Positions 43,070 to 51,491 of a stretch of DNA of 64,000 nt are shown here, in pieces. Source of the DNA: Chlorobium sp. (GTDB lineage: Bacteria > Bacteroidota > Chlorobiia > Chlorobiales > Chlorobiaceae); NCBI GenBank assembly GCA_005862285.1, contig SZXW01000010.1:744001-808000 (forward strand), written 5' to 3'. The translations under genes were made by a program, and so were the position numbers. The notes under the pieces were generated by a model, which was not told the DNA's origin, searched no databases, and saw nothing but the letters and a program-made list of their open reading frames with translations. Numbering within the stretch: position 1 is the stretch's first letter; every line of letters begins with the position of its first letter.

Positions 43070-43092
43070 CTGTTGAGCTGTGATATAGTTTT
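43050..43092. terminator. Bidirectional 14-bp hairpin terminator
   Basis: AAAACTATATCACA and TGTGATATAGTTTT pair perfectly over 14 bp, with a 15-base loop that includes the exporter stop codon. It serves both the exporter (plus) and the peptidase-ended Scm operon (minus). Confidence 0.85.
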
Positions 43093-43190
43093 GAAAAATC
43101 AGCATGAGGTACAATATGATGTTATGGATTCTCAGAAACAATTCATGATAGTGATGTTTTAATCTTTTTTTAAATACAGCCAATTTTCCG

Positions 43191-43772
43191 TTAAATGATT
43201 TCAGGATCGATGAATAGTTTATAAGGTCTGATAATCTGCCATTCATCCATTCCCGGCCTTAACCTGCCAATAATACGGGAGCCAAAATGTATCTGATATT
43301 CAACTCCTCCTCCTTTGTTAAAGGAATATACACGAGGTTTTAGCCTTTCCGGTAAAAGGCTGTGAATCAAGCCATTAGCGGAGAGTAAGCGATATGGCCA
43401 GCCGAAGAATCTGGATAGCCAAATCCAAAAATTTTTGCGTATATGCATGGTACGATGTAATACCATACCTCTGATACCCCCATAAACCTTTCTTTTCCGC
43501 TTCACACGACAAGCGGAAACAACTTTTCCAATGACCATTTCAGGAGTTACAGATATATCATCAGGATAGCTGCTATTGTCTCCCTGAGTGATATAACCTT
43601 CAGATACTAAACCTACAATCCGGTGAACGACATGAGTGCCACTGTTGTTGAGAAAGACAATTACATCTCCTTCTTTGAGATGTTGACTAGCATTTGTCTC
43701 AACCAGCAGTCGATCAGGTACTCGGAATAATGGGAGCATACTTGTCCCGTGATAATCATACCACTGCTGCAT
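43191..43772 (-). CDS. S24/S26-type signal-peptidase-like protein of the Scm cassette
   Basis: A 193-residue protein whose first half is an S26/S24 peptidase core. It has GTSMLPLFRVPDRLLVE with the catalytic Ser, GDVIVFLNNSGTHVVHRIVG and the ITQGDNSSYPDD segment typical of type I signal peptidases. The expected Lys position is not clear from sequence. No strong N-terminal anchor is seen. The start at 43772 overlaps the ScmC-like gene by 17 bases; a longer start at 43844 would overlap more. Such proteins accompany lasso and Scm clusters and may cut the precursor leader. Confidence 0.82.
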   Translation of the reverse strand: MQQWYDYHGTSMLPLFRVPDRLLVETNASQHLKEGDVIVFLNNSGTHVVHRIVGLVSEGYITQGDNSSYPDDISVTPEMVIGKVVSACRVKRKRKVYGGIRGMVLHRTMHIRKNFWIWLSRFFGWPYRLLSANGLIHSLLPERLKPRVYSFNKGGGVEYQIHFGSRIIGRLRPGMDEWQIIRPYKLFIDPEII

Positions 43773-44673
43773 CTGCACTAACCTCTTTTGTTGCAATGTC
43801 CATATATTTCCAGAATTGGCCATGTAAAGATACTGAAAGTTCATAAAATGGCACTATTCGAGCAAGTCGTTGTGCATTGTTGAACACAAATGTATTCAAC
43901 AGACGCGTTTTTACAGTACTTTTACTGAAGGCAAACATAAGATTTTTCCAGTGTTCACCAGCTGACTTGTTCAACATGATTGTTTTTTCTGCATAGCCCT
44001 CGACAGATTTTAATCGGTTTTCAGATGCCTGCTTTAGAAAAAAAATTCCCTGAAGCGGTATCCCTGTCGAACATGACCAGGACTTTGCTTTTTTATGGTT
44101 TTCAATTATTTGGCTCCATGTCGGCATTGGATACACAAAATACTGGTTTTTATCAAATACTATCAGGCACATATCATCGCAAAGGCTGGTCCATCCATCT
44201 TGCAAATTTCTGCTGCAGGTAGACTTGCCAGCACCGCTACTGCCCGCAAGCAGCCAAGCCTTTCCGTATTTCATTGCAGCAGCGGCATGTAATACAAGTC
44301 CCCCATTTTCTACAATCGCAATATAAATTGGAAAAAGTATATACGATATATTGTAAATATCGATAACATAATCGATGTTGTGAAGAACTTCAGCAAATAC
44401 CCGGCCATCCTGCCTAAACGTAAGCGCTACGGTACCATAATCTATGCGCCATCCACCGTCAGATAAAACCTGCATACAACCGATAGCTTCATTATCGATG
44501 ATGGGCAAGGTTCTTTTTGTACAGTGAATGGTTCTTGCATTTATGATACTGTTATGATGTACAGGCAATTCCATGATATTGGCAATGAAGTCAAGCCATT
44601 CCTGTAGTTCTGGAACGCATGACAATATCCAGCTCTGGCTCTTTCCAAAAGAAAGAAAATATGAACTACGCAT
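43756..44673 (-). CDS. scmC: HPr-kinase-like protein, ScmC paralog 2
   Basis: A 305-residue protein whose core resembles HPr kinase/phosphorylase. The P-loop is GSSGAGKST near residue 142, preceded by LHAAAAMKYGKAWLLA and followed by the conserved SLCDDMCLIV acidic motif. The N-terminal 130 residues are unlike HPr kinase, and the protein matches the arrangement of ScmC of the SynChlorMet cassette as I remember it. Its paralog lies directly upstream on the same strand (153-base gap). HPr-kinase-like proteins in RiPP clusters may phosphorylate the precursor or a partner, which is not established here. Confidence 0.8.
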   Translation of the reverse strand: MRSSYFLSFGKSQSWILSCVPELQEWLDFIANIMELPVHHNSIINARTIHCTKRTLPIIDNEAIGCMQVLSDGGWRIDYGTVALTFRQDGRVFAEVLHNIDYVIDIYNISYILFPIYIAIVENGGLVLHAAAAMKYGKAWLLAGSSGAGKSTCSRNLQDGWTSLCDDMCLIVFDKNQYFVYPMPTWSQIIENHKKAKSWSCSTGIPLQGIFFLKQASENRLKSVEGYAEKTIMLNKSAGEHWKNLMFAFSKSTVKTRLLNTFVFNNAQRLARIVPFYELSVSLHGQFWKYMDIATKEVSADAAVV

Positions 44674-44826
44674 GTATAAGTGCTTAAAGAGCTTGGATGA
44701 TATTATTGCAAACCGTCACAAAAAAAATATAGGTATTCTGAATTAATAAATAGACTTTACGATGATTAATAAAAAAGTTACCCGGAGATATTGAAATAAA
44801 CTGCTAAAAAATATTCTGATTTTATG

Positions 44827-45738
44827 TTAAATTATTCCAGCTATTTTTTCCAGAAGTTCTTGTATATTGTTGCAATAAGATGGATTAATCCGGTATACCG
44901 GAATTTGACGGGCGAGATAATCTGTGTTGTTTAGCATTATCCCGTTTATATTTTTTCTTGCTATACCATCATAAATTTGGTAATACCGAATACATTTTGC
45001 TAAAGCGGCATAATACAGGGAAAGCGTCGAAAGGGCGCTATTCATACTGCTAATATTACTGTCATTCCCTTTTTCGAGGTACAAAATGCCGCAAAGAGGA
45101 AAACCATGTGTTGTAGTACAGGCTCGAATCGAATTGCCGTTATTGATGAATTCATTCCAGCTCGGCAGAGGCCAGGCAGAGAAGCCATCTGAGGAGTTCT
45201 TTACAATCAGGCATTCGTCATCGCATAAACTTTTCCATTTGCCATGCAGTTGATTGCTGCAAGTAGTCTTTCCACTGCCGCTTTTGCCTGCGATCAGCCA
45301 GGCTTTTCCTTCATGTTCGGCAAGGGCGGCATGCATCAGTAAACCTCCTTCCGAAATGATCTGGTTGTGTAAAGGATAAAGCAGGTAAGGCATCGCTTCG
45401 ATGCTGAATCCTTGTGTTTTGGAGCCGATACCTTCCTTGCAGATAATCGCATCGATGTCTCTGTTGTTGTAAAAGATCAGTTTTACAGCAGGAAATTGTA
45501 TTATACTATGAATGTTATGAGTGCCAACGTTTGTTGAAAGTGTTTTTCTGTCATATCCATATCTGTCTTCCGTCAGGCATCGTAACAATGGCAACTTTTG
45601 ATCATTGGATTTCTGAAGCTCCATGATTCGGCAGAACTGCTGAAGCCACGATTCAAGTTCTGGTACTGCTTGCAGCTGCCATCCGCAACTGCCGGACAAT
45701 GAAAGGCGATAAGAGTTTTCAACCGCAAGCTGTTTCAT
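44827..45738 (-). CDS. scmC: HPr-kinase-like protein, ScmC paralog 1
   Basis: A 303-residue protein. The P-loop GKSGSGKTT lies near residue 149, preceded by GGLLMHAALAEHEGKAWLIA, with the acidic motif SLCDDECLIV following. It shares the layout of the downstream paralog (N-terminal LSCVPELQEWL-like segment, here LQAVPELESWLQQF, then the kinase core). The pair arose by duplication, and both retain the nucleotide-binding residues. It starts 8 bases after the PqqD-like gene, so it belongs to the same operon. Role as for the paralog; two copies could act on different targets or as a heterodimer. Confidence 0.82.
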   Translation of the reverse strand: MKQLAVENSYRLSLSGSCGWQLQAVPELESWLQQFCRIMELQKSNDQKLPLLRCLTEDRYGYDRKTLSTNVGTHNIHSIIQFPAVKLIFYNNRDIDAIICKEGIGSKTQGFSIEAMPYLLYPLHNQIISEGGLLMHAALAEHEGKAWLIAGKSGSGKTTCSNQLHGKWKSLCDDECLIVKNSSDGFSAWPLPSWNEFINNGNSIRACTTTHGFPLCGILYLEKGNDSNISSMNSALSTLSLYYAALAKCIRYYQIYDGIARKNINGIMLNNTDYLARQIPVYRINPSYCNNIQELLEKIAGII

Positions 45739-45746
45739 TTTTTAAA

Positions 45747-46019
45747 CTAAACCGGGTAACCGGCGTAGCCCTTTTCAATCAGCGAATCGATAAAAGTGTT
45801 GATAAAGGTTTCAGCATCAGGAGGCATATTTACACATACAGGTGCAAGTTCTTCGGCAATTTCTGCTGTTGAATGTTTGCCATCGAGTCGTTTGACTATA
45901 AATACGCCAACAGGGTTCAGAGCGAATGCATCTCCTGAATCAGGATCGAACAGAACTGCCCAGTCGTCAAACTCCTCACGGAGAACAAGATCCGGGTTCA
46001 ATATGGATGTGTATTTCAT
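45747..46019 (-). CDS. scmD: PqqD-like peptide chaperone (ScmD)
   Basis: A 90-residue PqqD-family protein, the recognition element that binds the leader of a ribosomally made peptide and hands it to a radical SAM enzyme. Its pattern is REEFDDWAVLFDPDSGDAFALNPVGVFIVKRLDG, followed by two helices and an end of SLIEKGY. It lies directly between the precursor gene (53-base gap) and the first ScmC paralog (8-base gap). ScmD is the name used for the PqqD-like member of the SynChlorMet cassette. Confidence 0.85.
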   Translation of the reverse strand: MKYTSILNPDLVLREEFDDWAVLFDPDSGDAFALNPVGVFIVKRLDGKHSTAEIAEELAPVCVNMPPDAETFINTFIDSLIEKGYAGYPV

Positions 46020-46072
46020 TTTAAATTTATGATCGATTGCATTTTACAAAGTTCCGGACATATTTATCTGTA

Positions 46073-46354
46073 TCAAGTAGGTATTGAGCCAGAGATGCAT
46101 GATCCTGGATGTGCACCATTGGTACAGGTATTCCCTCCGGCACGTGTTCCTGTTTGACAACCATCAGAATTTGCATTTGTTGCATTGATGCCTGGATTAC
46201 ATAGTTTACCATTTTTTCCGCCCCATGTTGCATATCCGCCCTCTCCGCAAGTGGACGCTGCAGTGGTGCCCTTAGCGCAGTTTGCTCCTTTGGTACTTTT
46301 CCGGTCGATTGTGATTAATTCGGGTTTTTCCCAACTTATGGTATTTGATTGCAT
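46073..46354 (-). CDS. Candidate RiPP precursor with six C-x-x-G units
   Basis: A 93-residue peptide with an AAGGAG ribosome site. The leader (1-23) contains WEKPELITIDR, the KPEL form common in precursors handled by PqqD-like domains. The rest is Gly/Asn/Thr-rich with cysteines at 26, 36, 52, 66, 77 and 86. Each of the six is in the pattern C-x-x-G (CAKG, CGEG, CNPG, CQTG, CTNG, CISG). No hydrophobic segment is present. Gene order (two radical SAM enzymes before it, PqqD after it) supports a substrate role. Thioether or ether-type crosslinks at the cysteines are likely but inferred. Confidence 0.8.
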   Translation of the reverse strand: MQSNTISWEKPELITIDRKSTKGANCAKGTTAASTCGEGGYATWGGKNGKLCNPGINATNANSDGCQTGTRAGGNTCTNGAHPGSCISGSIPT

Positions 46355-46369
46355 GTTTTATTCTCCTTG

Positions 46370-47581
46370 TTAAAAAGTTGAATTGATTGTTGATTCCAAC
46401 GGTGTAAGACGTGATTCAGGAAAAAGACCCGCCTCGAACGCGCTCTTGCAGAACCAGAAAGGAGCCCAGAGATTTCTGGTGGCATAATAATTCTGAGCGA
46501 TACAGCTTCCAAGGCAGTGGGATTTGAATATACAACGTTCACAGACACCTTCAAGCTTTACCGGCATACCTTCCCTTATATTCTTCAAAACGGGATTGTT
46601 CTGCCAGACGTCTGAAAATCGGTTGGTAGCGGCATGACCAAACACAAATTCTTTAATATTGTCACCTATACCGCATAACGCATAGGAGCCATCAGCAAGA
46701 ACTCCAAGAATAGACATGATGCCACAAGTTGAAATACCTTCTTTTTTACCGAATATTCTGCCAAGTGGACGGAAAGCGACTGGGTGATCGTAATAGAGTT
46801 TAATACTGGTTGAAGGGGCTATGTTGTTTTCCACTACTGCCCCAAGTTCGATAAGTTCCCTCACATTGAGACTCTCACCGTTTTCATGAATTGCTTTACC
46901 TCGTTCTGTAGGCTGCAGCATATTGAATTTTACCGATCCGGCGCCCAGTTCCTCTGCGAGTCTTACGAGGGATTCGATCTGTGATACATTCCGGCGCATG
47001 ACGGTCATAATGATTTGGGGGTTTATGCCGGATTGTACAAGGTTACGGATACCTCGTACAGCTTTTGGAAAAGCTCCCTTTACCCCTCGGATCGTTTCAT
47101 GGGTTAGGGCATCTGCGCCGTCGAGGCTCACTGCGATAGAGAGTTGGTTACTGCACTCTTTGAGCTTAAGAGCTAATTCAGGTGTGCACAGAACACCATT
47201 GGTTTCAACCGTCAATTCGAGACATTCTTCTCTGATATAGTCGAGTATGGTATTGATTTCAGGGTGAAGAAACGGTTCCCCGCCGGTAAGCTTTACTCCT
47301 TTTAGTCCGAATTCTTTGGCTTGCCGAACAATTGAACGGAATAGTTCAGGATCGAGCACAGGCTGTGTCTTTCCGTTTTCATCATGAGGAGGAGCAAGCC
47401 AGCAATGGCTGCAACGCATATTGCATCCTCTTGTAAGATAAAAATAAATTTTCCTTATAGGGTAACGATCTATCGTATCTGAGTGTGTCAATGGTTTGTA
47501 TGGTTGTTTATTGCCGTAAGCAAATGATCTGTTTGTGTTTTGGAAAACGAACCACCGTTTGCCAGAAAGCGCTTTATGCAA
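46370..47581 (-). CDS. scmF: Radical SAM/SPASM peptide maturase (ScmF-like)
   Basis: A 403-residue radical SAM enzyme. IYFYLTRGCNMRCSHCW gives the iron-sulfur ligands at 53, 57 and 60, and GVKLTGGEPFLHP follows as the SAM-binding GGE. The C-terminal SPASM region has CGIMSILGVLADGSYALCG, CERCIFKSHCLGSC and a last Cys in WFCKSAF for auxiliary clusters. It would modify the precursor encoded 15 bases downstream. The annotated ATG overlaps the upstream gene by 94 bases; a TTG at about 47491, overlapping the upstream stop, is an alternative start. ScmE/ScmF naming is from memory. Confidence 0.85.
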   Translation of the reverse strand: MHKALSGKRWFVFQNTNRSFAYGNKQPYKPLTHSDTIDRYPIRKIYFYLTRGCNMRCSHCWLAPPHDENGKTQPVLDPELFRSIVRQAKEFGLKGVKLTGGEPFLHPEINTILDYIREECLELTVETNGVLCTPELALKLKECSNQLSIAVSLDGADALTHETIRGVKGAFPKAVRGIRNLVQSGINPQIIMTVMRRNVSQIESLVRLAEELGAGSVKFNMLQPTERGKAIHENGESLNVRELIELGAVVENNIAPSTSIKLYYDHPVAFRPLGRIFGKKEGISTCGIMSILGVLADGSYALCGIGDNIKEFVFGHAATNRFSDVWQNNPVLKNIREGMPVKLEGVCERCIFKSHCLGSCIAQNYYATRNLWAPFWFCKSAFEAGLFPESRLTPLESTINSTF

Positions 47582-48621
47582 CCACTCGGGCTTGGATGAT
47601 CGATAACACCGAAAGAAGTAAAAGCGAGTGCAGGACAGTTACCCGTACAGAAATTGATGTATTCGCAACCTTCACACCAAGAGAAATTGGACAGAGGTAT
47701 CCTGTTTCTTTTCCTCATTGCCTCCATTGTTGGATGGGTCTGCCAGATTTCTGTAAGGTCATCGAGGTTGATCCTTCCAAGCTCGATCTGGCTCAGCATG
47801 GTGCATGGTACAATGGTGCCATCTGCCCGTACGGCAATTTTATTGAAAATACAGCCACAGGCGGTCAGGTAGCCCCCGCCAGGCAGAGATGTTTCTCCGA
47901 GAAGCCTTGCTGATTCTATTTTTGCAAATCTGTCAGCTTCAGCAAGGGGACCGGCCTGTGCAGTAATTCTTCCCGGGTATTTTTGCTGGAGAGATAATAT
48001 AACAGCGATGGCTTTTGTTCGATTTTCCGTTGAAAGTTGAATATCCTCGGTATGGCTTCTGCAGAGCCCCATATAACTCGCATCGTTTGTGGAGAATGAA
48101 GGAAGGCCCAGATCTTCAAGCAGGTATGTTGCAATTTTTTCAAGGTCGTCAACATTGCCTCTGAATATAGTAACACGAACCGATACCGGCACCCCATGAT
48201 TTTGAAGGTTTTGAATTCCTTCTACAGCTTTGAAAAAATTACCCTCTCCTCGCAAAAGTTTGTGTGTATGATCACCGGAGCCGTCAATGGAAACCTGAAC
48301 ATAATCACACCGTTTGGTATTTTTGAGGAAAGACGCATAATCAGGAGTGATCAGAGTTCCGTTACTTAGTATTGAAAACCGCATTCGGTTAAGCACTATT
48401 CCATTTATGATATCTCTGAAATCCTCCCGGATAAAAGGTTCTCCTCCGGCAATGTTAATGCTCATTACAGCGCACCGGTTCAATTCTTCAAAAAATTTTA
48501 ACCACTCTTCGGTGCCTAATTCATAAGCTGTTTCGGCCGTGCTTGTATAATAATAGCAATGTTTACACCGAAGGTTACACCGGTTGGTGATGTCGATATC
48601 GACGCTTTTTGGTGTTTTCAT
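47488..48621 (-). CDS. scmE: Radical SAM/SPASM peptide maturase (ScmE-like)
   Basis: About 377 residues beginning MKTPKSVDIDITNRCNLRCK, with the iron-sulfur cysteines at 15, 19 and 22 and SAM-binding NIAGGEPF. The SPASM part has CGCIFNKIAVRADGTIVPC, CEGCEYINFCTGNC and a final Cys near IKRF. It is the first gene of the minus-strand Scm operon. Starts at ATG 48630 and TTG 48642 are also possible. Two distinct SPASM enzymes acting on one precursor suggests two kinds of modification or an enzyme pair. Confidence 0.85.
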   Translation of the reverse strand: MKTPKSVDIDITNRCNLRCKHCYYYTSTAETAYELGTEEWLKFFEELNRCAVMSINIAGGEPFIREDFRDIINGIVLNRMRFSILSNGTLITPDYASFLKNTKRCDYVQVSIDGSGDHTHKLLRGEGNFFKAVEGIQNLQNHGVPVSVRVTIFRGNVDDLEKIATYLLEDLGLPSFSTNDASYMGLCRSHTEDIQLSTENRTKAIAVILSLQQKYPGRITAQAGPLAEADRFAKIESARLLGETSLPGGGYLTACGCIFNKIAVRADGTIVPCTMLSQIELGRINLDDLTEIWQTHPTMEAMRKRNRIPLSNFSWCEGCEYINFCTGNCPALAFTSFGVIDHPSPSGCIKRFLANGGSFSKTQTDHLLTAINNHTNH

Positions 48622-48642
48622 GATGAGCATAACCGCAGACAA

Positions 48643-49416
48643 ACTTTTAAATACAAGAGTATTATTTGAATAATATAAGACGAAAAAGACGTCGTTTCAA
48701 AAAACCGATATCCTTCTTTATATTAAGCACTTAAAAAAGAAATGAAGTTTTATTTAAATGTAATCGTGTTATAATGAGCGTAATATTGTTTTGAAATAGT
48801 CGATATACTGGACGTGCCATTGTTGGCAGTTGCAAAAAAAAGTGTTTTTATTTCAAAAATAAAAAGTTGTGAATCAATTCCAGAAGTCTTTATTGATACG
48901 CTATTAACACTTTACCCTTGCATTCTATCATCATCAGAAGTACCTTATGCTTGAAAATATTATTAAATTTACGCTTATTATTACAAATAGTTCAAAGATT
49001 GTGAATTATTTTCATAAAATGTCAAGTGATAATGCCACTGATTAAGTTCAAGAATGGGCTGATATACCAAGAAAAACAAGGAACCATTTCTGTTACCGAC
49101 CAAAAGTAGTCGAAGAGTTAGAATTACTTATGGTAAGTATTATCCAAGATGACAATATACTTTTCTGAAATTATTTTTTGACATACCGTTTTACATTACT
49201 TCATGACAAGGTATGTAAAAATACTAATATAATACGCTTTTAGAGCTTTGTTAAATCCTGTAATTTCTTTTTTCTGTTTGATTCAGACATACATTTATAG
49301 AGAGTATCAGGATATATGGTTTTAAAAAAAAGGTTGCCTTTTTTGAAATAGATGTTTTTTCGGTTGGCTATATTATATGTGTCCTTTTTACCTGTAACAA
49401 TTAAAAAGTAATTATT
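48643..49416. other. 774-base AT-rich divergent intergenic region
   Basis: It separates the minus-strand Scm operon from the plus-strand secreted-protein genes. No protein-like ORF and no strong hairpin were seen. It must carry promoters for both directions. Part around 49040-49110 looks like decayed coding sequence but could not be assigned. Confidence 0.5.
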
Positions 49417-50199
49417 ATGAAAAAATTTAAAAAAGTATGTTCATTCCTTGGAACTGCGGGATTACTGATAGCAGGCAGCCTTGATGCAAAAGCATCCGAC
49501 TCTTTTTTTCCTAATATACATGGAAAATCGTTGACAACCCCGGTGGCTTGGGGCAATGCCTATGGAACCATCTACGCCGGCGCTTCATTAACGACACCTT
49601 CACCTTACCTTGACAACGAGACTGATGGAGCTTATGCGGTTGGACTTGGTATTGGTAACCCTCATGAAAATCTGGGATTGCAAGCTACGGTTTTAGTTCT
49701 TAATATTGATCAGTTCAACCGTTTTGCCATGAATGTTCATGCTTTTCGTTGTTTTGGAGACGCCTCCGCGATTGGTGTAGGTGTTGAAAATATACGCCTT
49801 GATAATGCAACGAATGATTCTGATAAAAGTTATTACGTTGTGTACAGCCATTGCGTCGATGGTGATTCATTAGTCAACCCGGCAACAGGACGGTCGAAAC
49901 TGCATTTCAGTATCGGAGCTGGGTCAGGAAGGTTCGGAGATAAAAGCGAATTTGATATCGCCAGTGGGAAGGGAGAGCATGGTACATATGTTTTTGGTAA
50001 CGTGGCATATGAACTTTTCAACGAGTTTAATATTATTTCTGACTGGAACGGCTTAAACCTCAATGCAGGCATTTCGAAAACATTTCTGCTTGGCAATAAC
50101 GTGCCTTTTGTTGTTACTCTTGGTGCAGCTGATCTAACCAGAAATTCGGGAGATGGCGTACGGTTTATTGCAAGTATTGGAACAGGATTTACGCTTTAA
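49417..50199 (+). CDS. Predicted outer-membrane beta-barrel protein
   Basis: A 260-residue secreted protein. The signal peptide starts MKKFKK and is probably cleaved after DAKA near residue 26. The mature part is a series of amphipathic strands rich in Gly, Asn and Phe (for example YGTIYAGASLTTPSPYL and GTYVFGNVAYELFNEF) and ends GTGFTL, as small barrels do. I do not recognise a named family. It starts the plus-strand unit opposite the Scm operon, with a Pro-rich secreted protein 29 bases after it. Confidence 0.65.
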   Translation: MKKFKKVCSFLGTAGLLIAGSLDAKASDSFFPNIHGKSLTTPVAWGNAYGTIYAGASLTTPSPYLDNETDGAYAVGLGIGNPHENLGLQATVLVLNIDQFNRFAMNVHAFRCFGDASAIGVGVENIRLDNATNDSDKSYYVVYSHCVDGDSLVNPATGRSKLHFSIGAGSGRFGDKSEFDIASGKGEHGTYVFGNVAYELFNEFNIISDWNGLNLNAGISKTFLLGNNVPFVVTLGAADLTRNSGDGVRFIASIGTGFTL

Positions 50200-50228
50200 T
50201 TTGATAAAAATTTAAATATTATATGGTT

Positions 50229-50516
50229 ATGAAAAAGCAATACATTTTTCTGACATTGACTATTGGAGCTTTGGTACCTTTCTTGTCAACATCAGTATTT
50301 GCTGCAATGAATGGCAATATGTCAGATGCTACACAAGCCGGTCAAATCAATGTTTCAACTATTAATATTACTAATTTTCAACAGGCAACTACACCAACTC
50401 CAGTAACAGTTCCTGAACAAGCACCTGCGCCTCCACCGGCTGTCCAAGTCCAAGAACCTCAGACTCCTGCACCCATACAAGAGCCAAAGCTTGAGCCAAA
50501 AAATGCGAGACATTAA
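50229..50516 (+). CDS. Small secreted Pro/Gln-rich protein
   Basis: A 95-residue protein. The signal peptide (MKKQYIFLTLTIGALVPF) is cleaved probably after VFA near residue 26. A short Asn/Thr-rich part follows, then a long Pro/Ala/Gln/Glu-rich tail ending KPNARH-like (EPKNARH). No fold is expected for the tail, which could span the periplasm or bind the wall. No family is recognised. It is probably co-transcribed with the barrel protein upstream. Confidence 0.6.
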   Translation: MKKQYIFLTLTIGALVPFLSTSVFAAMNGNMSDATQAGQINVSTINITNFQQATTPTPVTVPEQAPAPPPAVQVQEPQTPAPIQEPKLEPKNARH

Positions 50517-50526
50517 TGGTTATTAT

Positions 50527-50566
50527 TATGCAGTACTGCAAATTCCTTTTTTTGTGGTACTGCATA
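50527..50566 (+). terminator. 10-bp hairpin after the Pro-rich protein gene
   Basis: TATGCAGTAC and GTACTGCATA pair perfectly, with a 20-base T-rich loop, 11 bases after the stop. AGTTTT follows. It may be a terminator or a processing site. Confidence 0.5.
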
Positions 50567-50682
50567 GTTTTATAAATTGGATGATTATCAATTTCTTGTG
50601 AAATAGCTTTTCTATTATTGAAAATTATGTTTATGATTCAAATAGTATTTACCGGAAATTAAGTACAATATTTTCGTCCATT

Positions 50683-51399
50683 ATGAATATTAGCAGCGGA
50701 TTATATTTATGTTACAGAGCCAAAAACATACTTTTAGTGTTTTTGTTTCTTTTTTGCAGCACTTATGCATTCGGCTCAGAAATATCCTCTTTTGATTATT
50801 TGTCTTCAAAATCAGATGCATCTGAAGAAGTCCGATATACATTATCGTGGATATTGGATTCCGCTGATAATGATAATTTGCCATTTGCCGTTATAGACAA
50901 GAAAAATGCTGAAATATTTGTTTTCAACAACGACGGAAAATTTTTAGTATCAGAACCTGTTTTAATAGGTATTTCAAAATCTGACATAATTGATCCAAAA
51001 ACTCTTAATGCGAGCTTGTCAGCTATTTCAGAAGCAAAAAGAGTTACACCTGCAGGTCGATTTATTTCAATGATAGGTTCAGATAAGCATGGTAAACAGC
51101 TTCTCTGGGTTGATTATGAGTTTGCTATAGCACTTCATCCTGTTATAGATGTGCCAGGACAGGACAGAAGAAGGAGGTTAATCACTAAAACGTGTCAGGA
51201 CAAACGGATTACATGGGGATGTATCAATGTTTCACCTGCACTCTTTCAAAATGTTATCATTCCTTTATTTCAAAAAAAAGGAATTGTTTATATTCTTCCT
51301 GAAGAAATTTCAATTGAAAATTATATTCGAAAAGTATCTGAACCGAAAATCAGCAATCAGCAGGATACAGCTCGTGGTATAAGGAAAAATCCTGGATAA
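50683..51399 (+). CDS. L,D-transpeptidase-like (YkuD) secreted protein
   Basis: A 238-residue protein with a signal peptide (about 13-32, AFGS). The YkuD-type catalytic region has His near 152 in ALHPVID and Cys at 180 in ITWGCINVSPALF. The usual S/T-H-G-C is changed to T-W-G-C, so the His before Gly-Cys is lost. Such enzymes crosslink or anchor proteins to peptidoglycan. It lies between secreted proteins and the nucleotidyltransferase gene, near the Scm cassette. Activity is uncertain because of the substitution. Confidence 0.72.
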   Translation: MNISSGLYLCYRAKNILLVFLFLFCSTYAFGSEISSFDYLSSKSDASEEVRYTLSWILDSADNDNLPFAVIDKKNAEIFVFNNDGKFLVSEPVLIGISKSDIIDPKTLNASLSAISEAKRVTPAGRFISMIGSDKHGKQLLWVDYEFAIALHPVIDVPGQDRRRRLITKTCQDKRITWGCINVSPALFQNVIIPLFQKKGIVYILPEEISIENYIRKVSEPKISNQQDTARGIRKNPG

Positions 51400-51491
51400 G
51401 TTATTTACATTAGATTATAAAAAGTAACTTTTTTGTGTGAATATTTCTGAAAATTTTTGTGGTTATTTGAGATTTTGTGTTCTGTTTGATA

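Noticed and set aside
46027-46233. 68-codon minus-strand frame overlapping the RiPP precursor
   Set aside because: It lies in another frame of the precursor gene, without a ribosome site; the Cys-rich frame has AAGGAG and operon fit.
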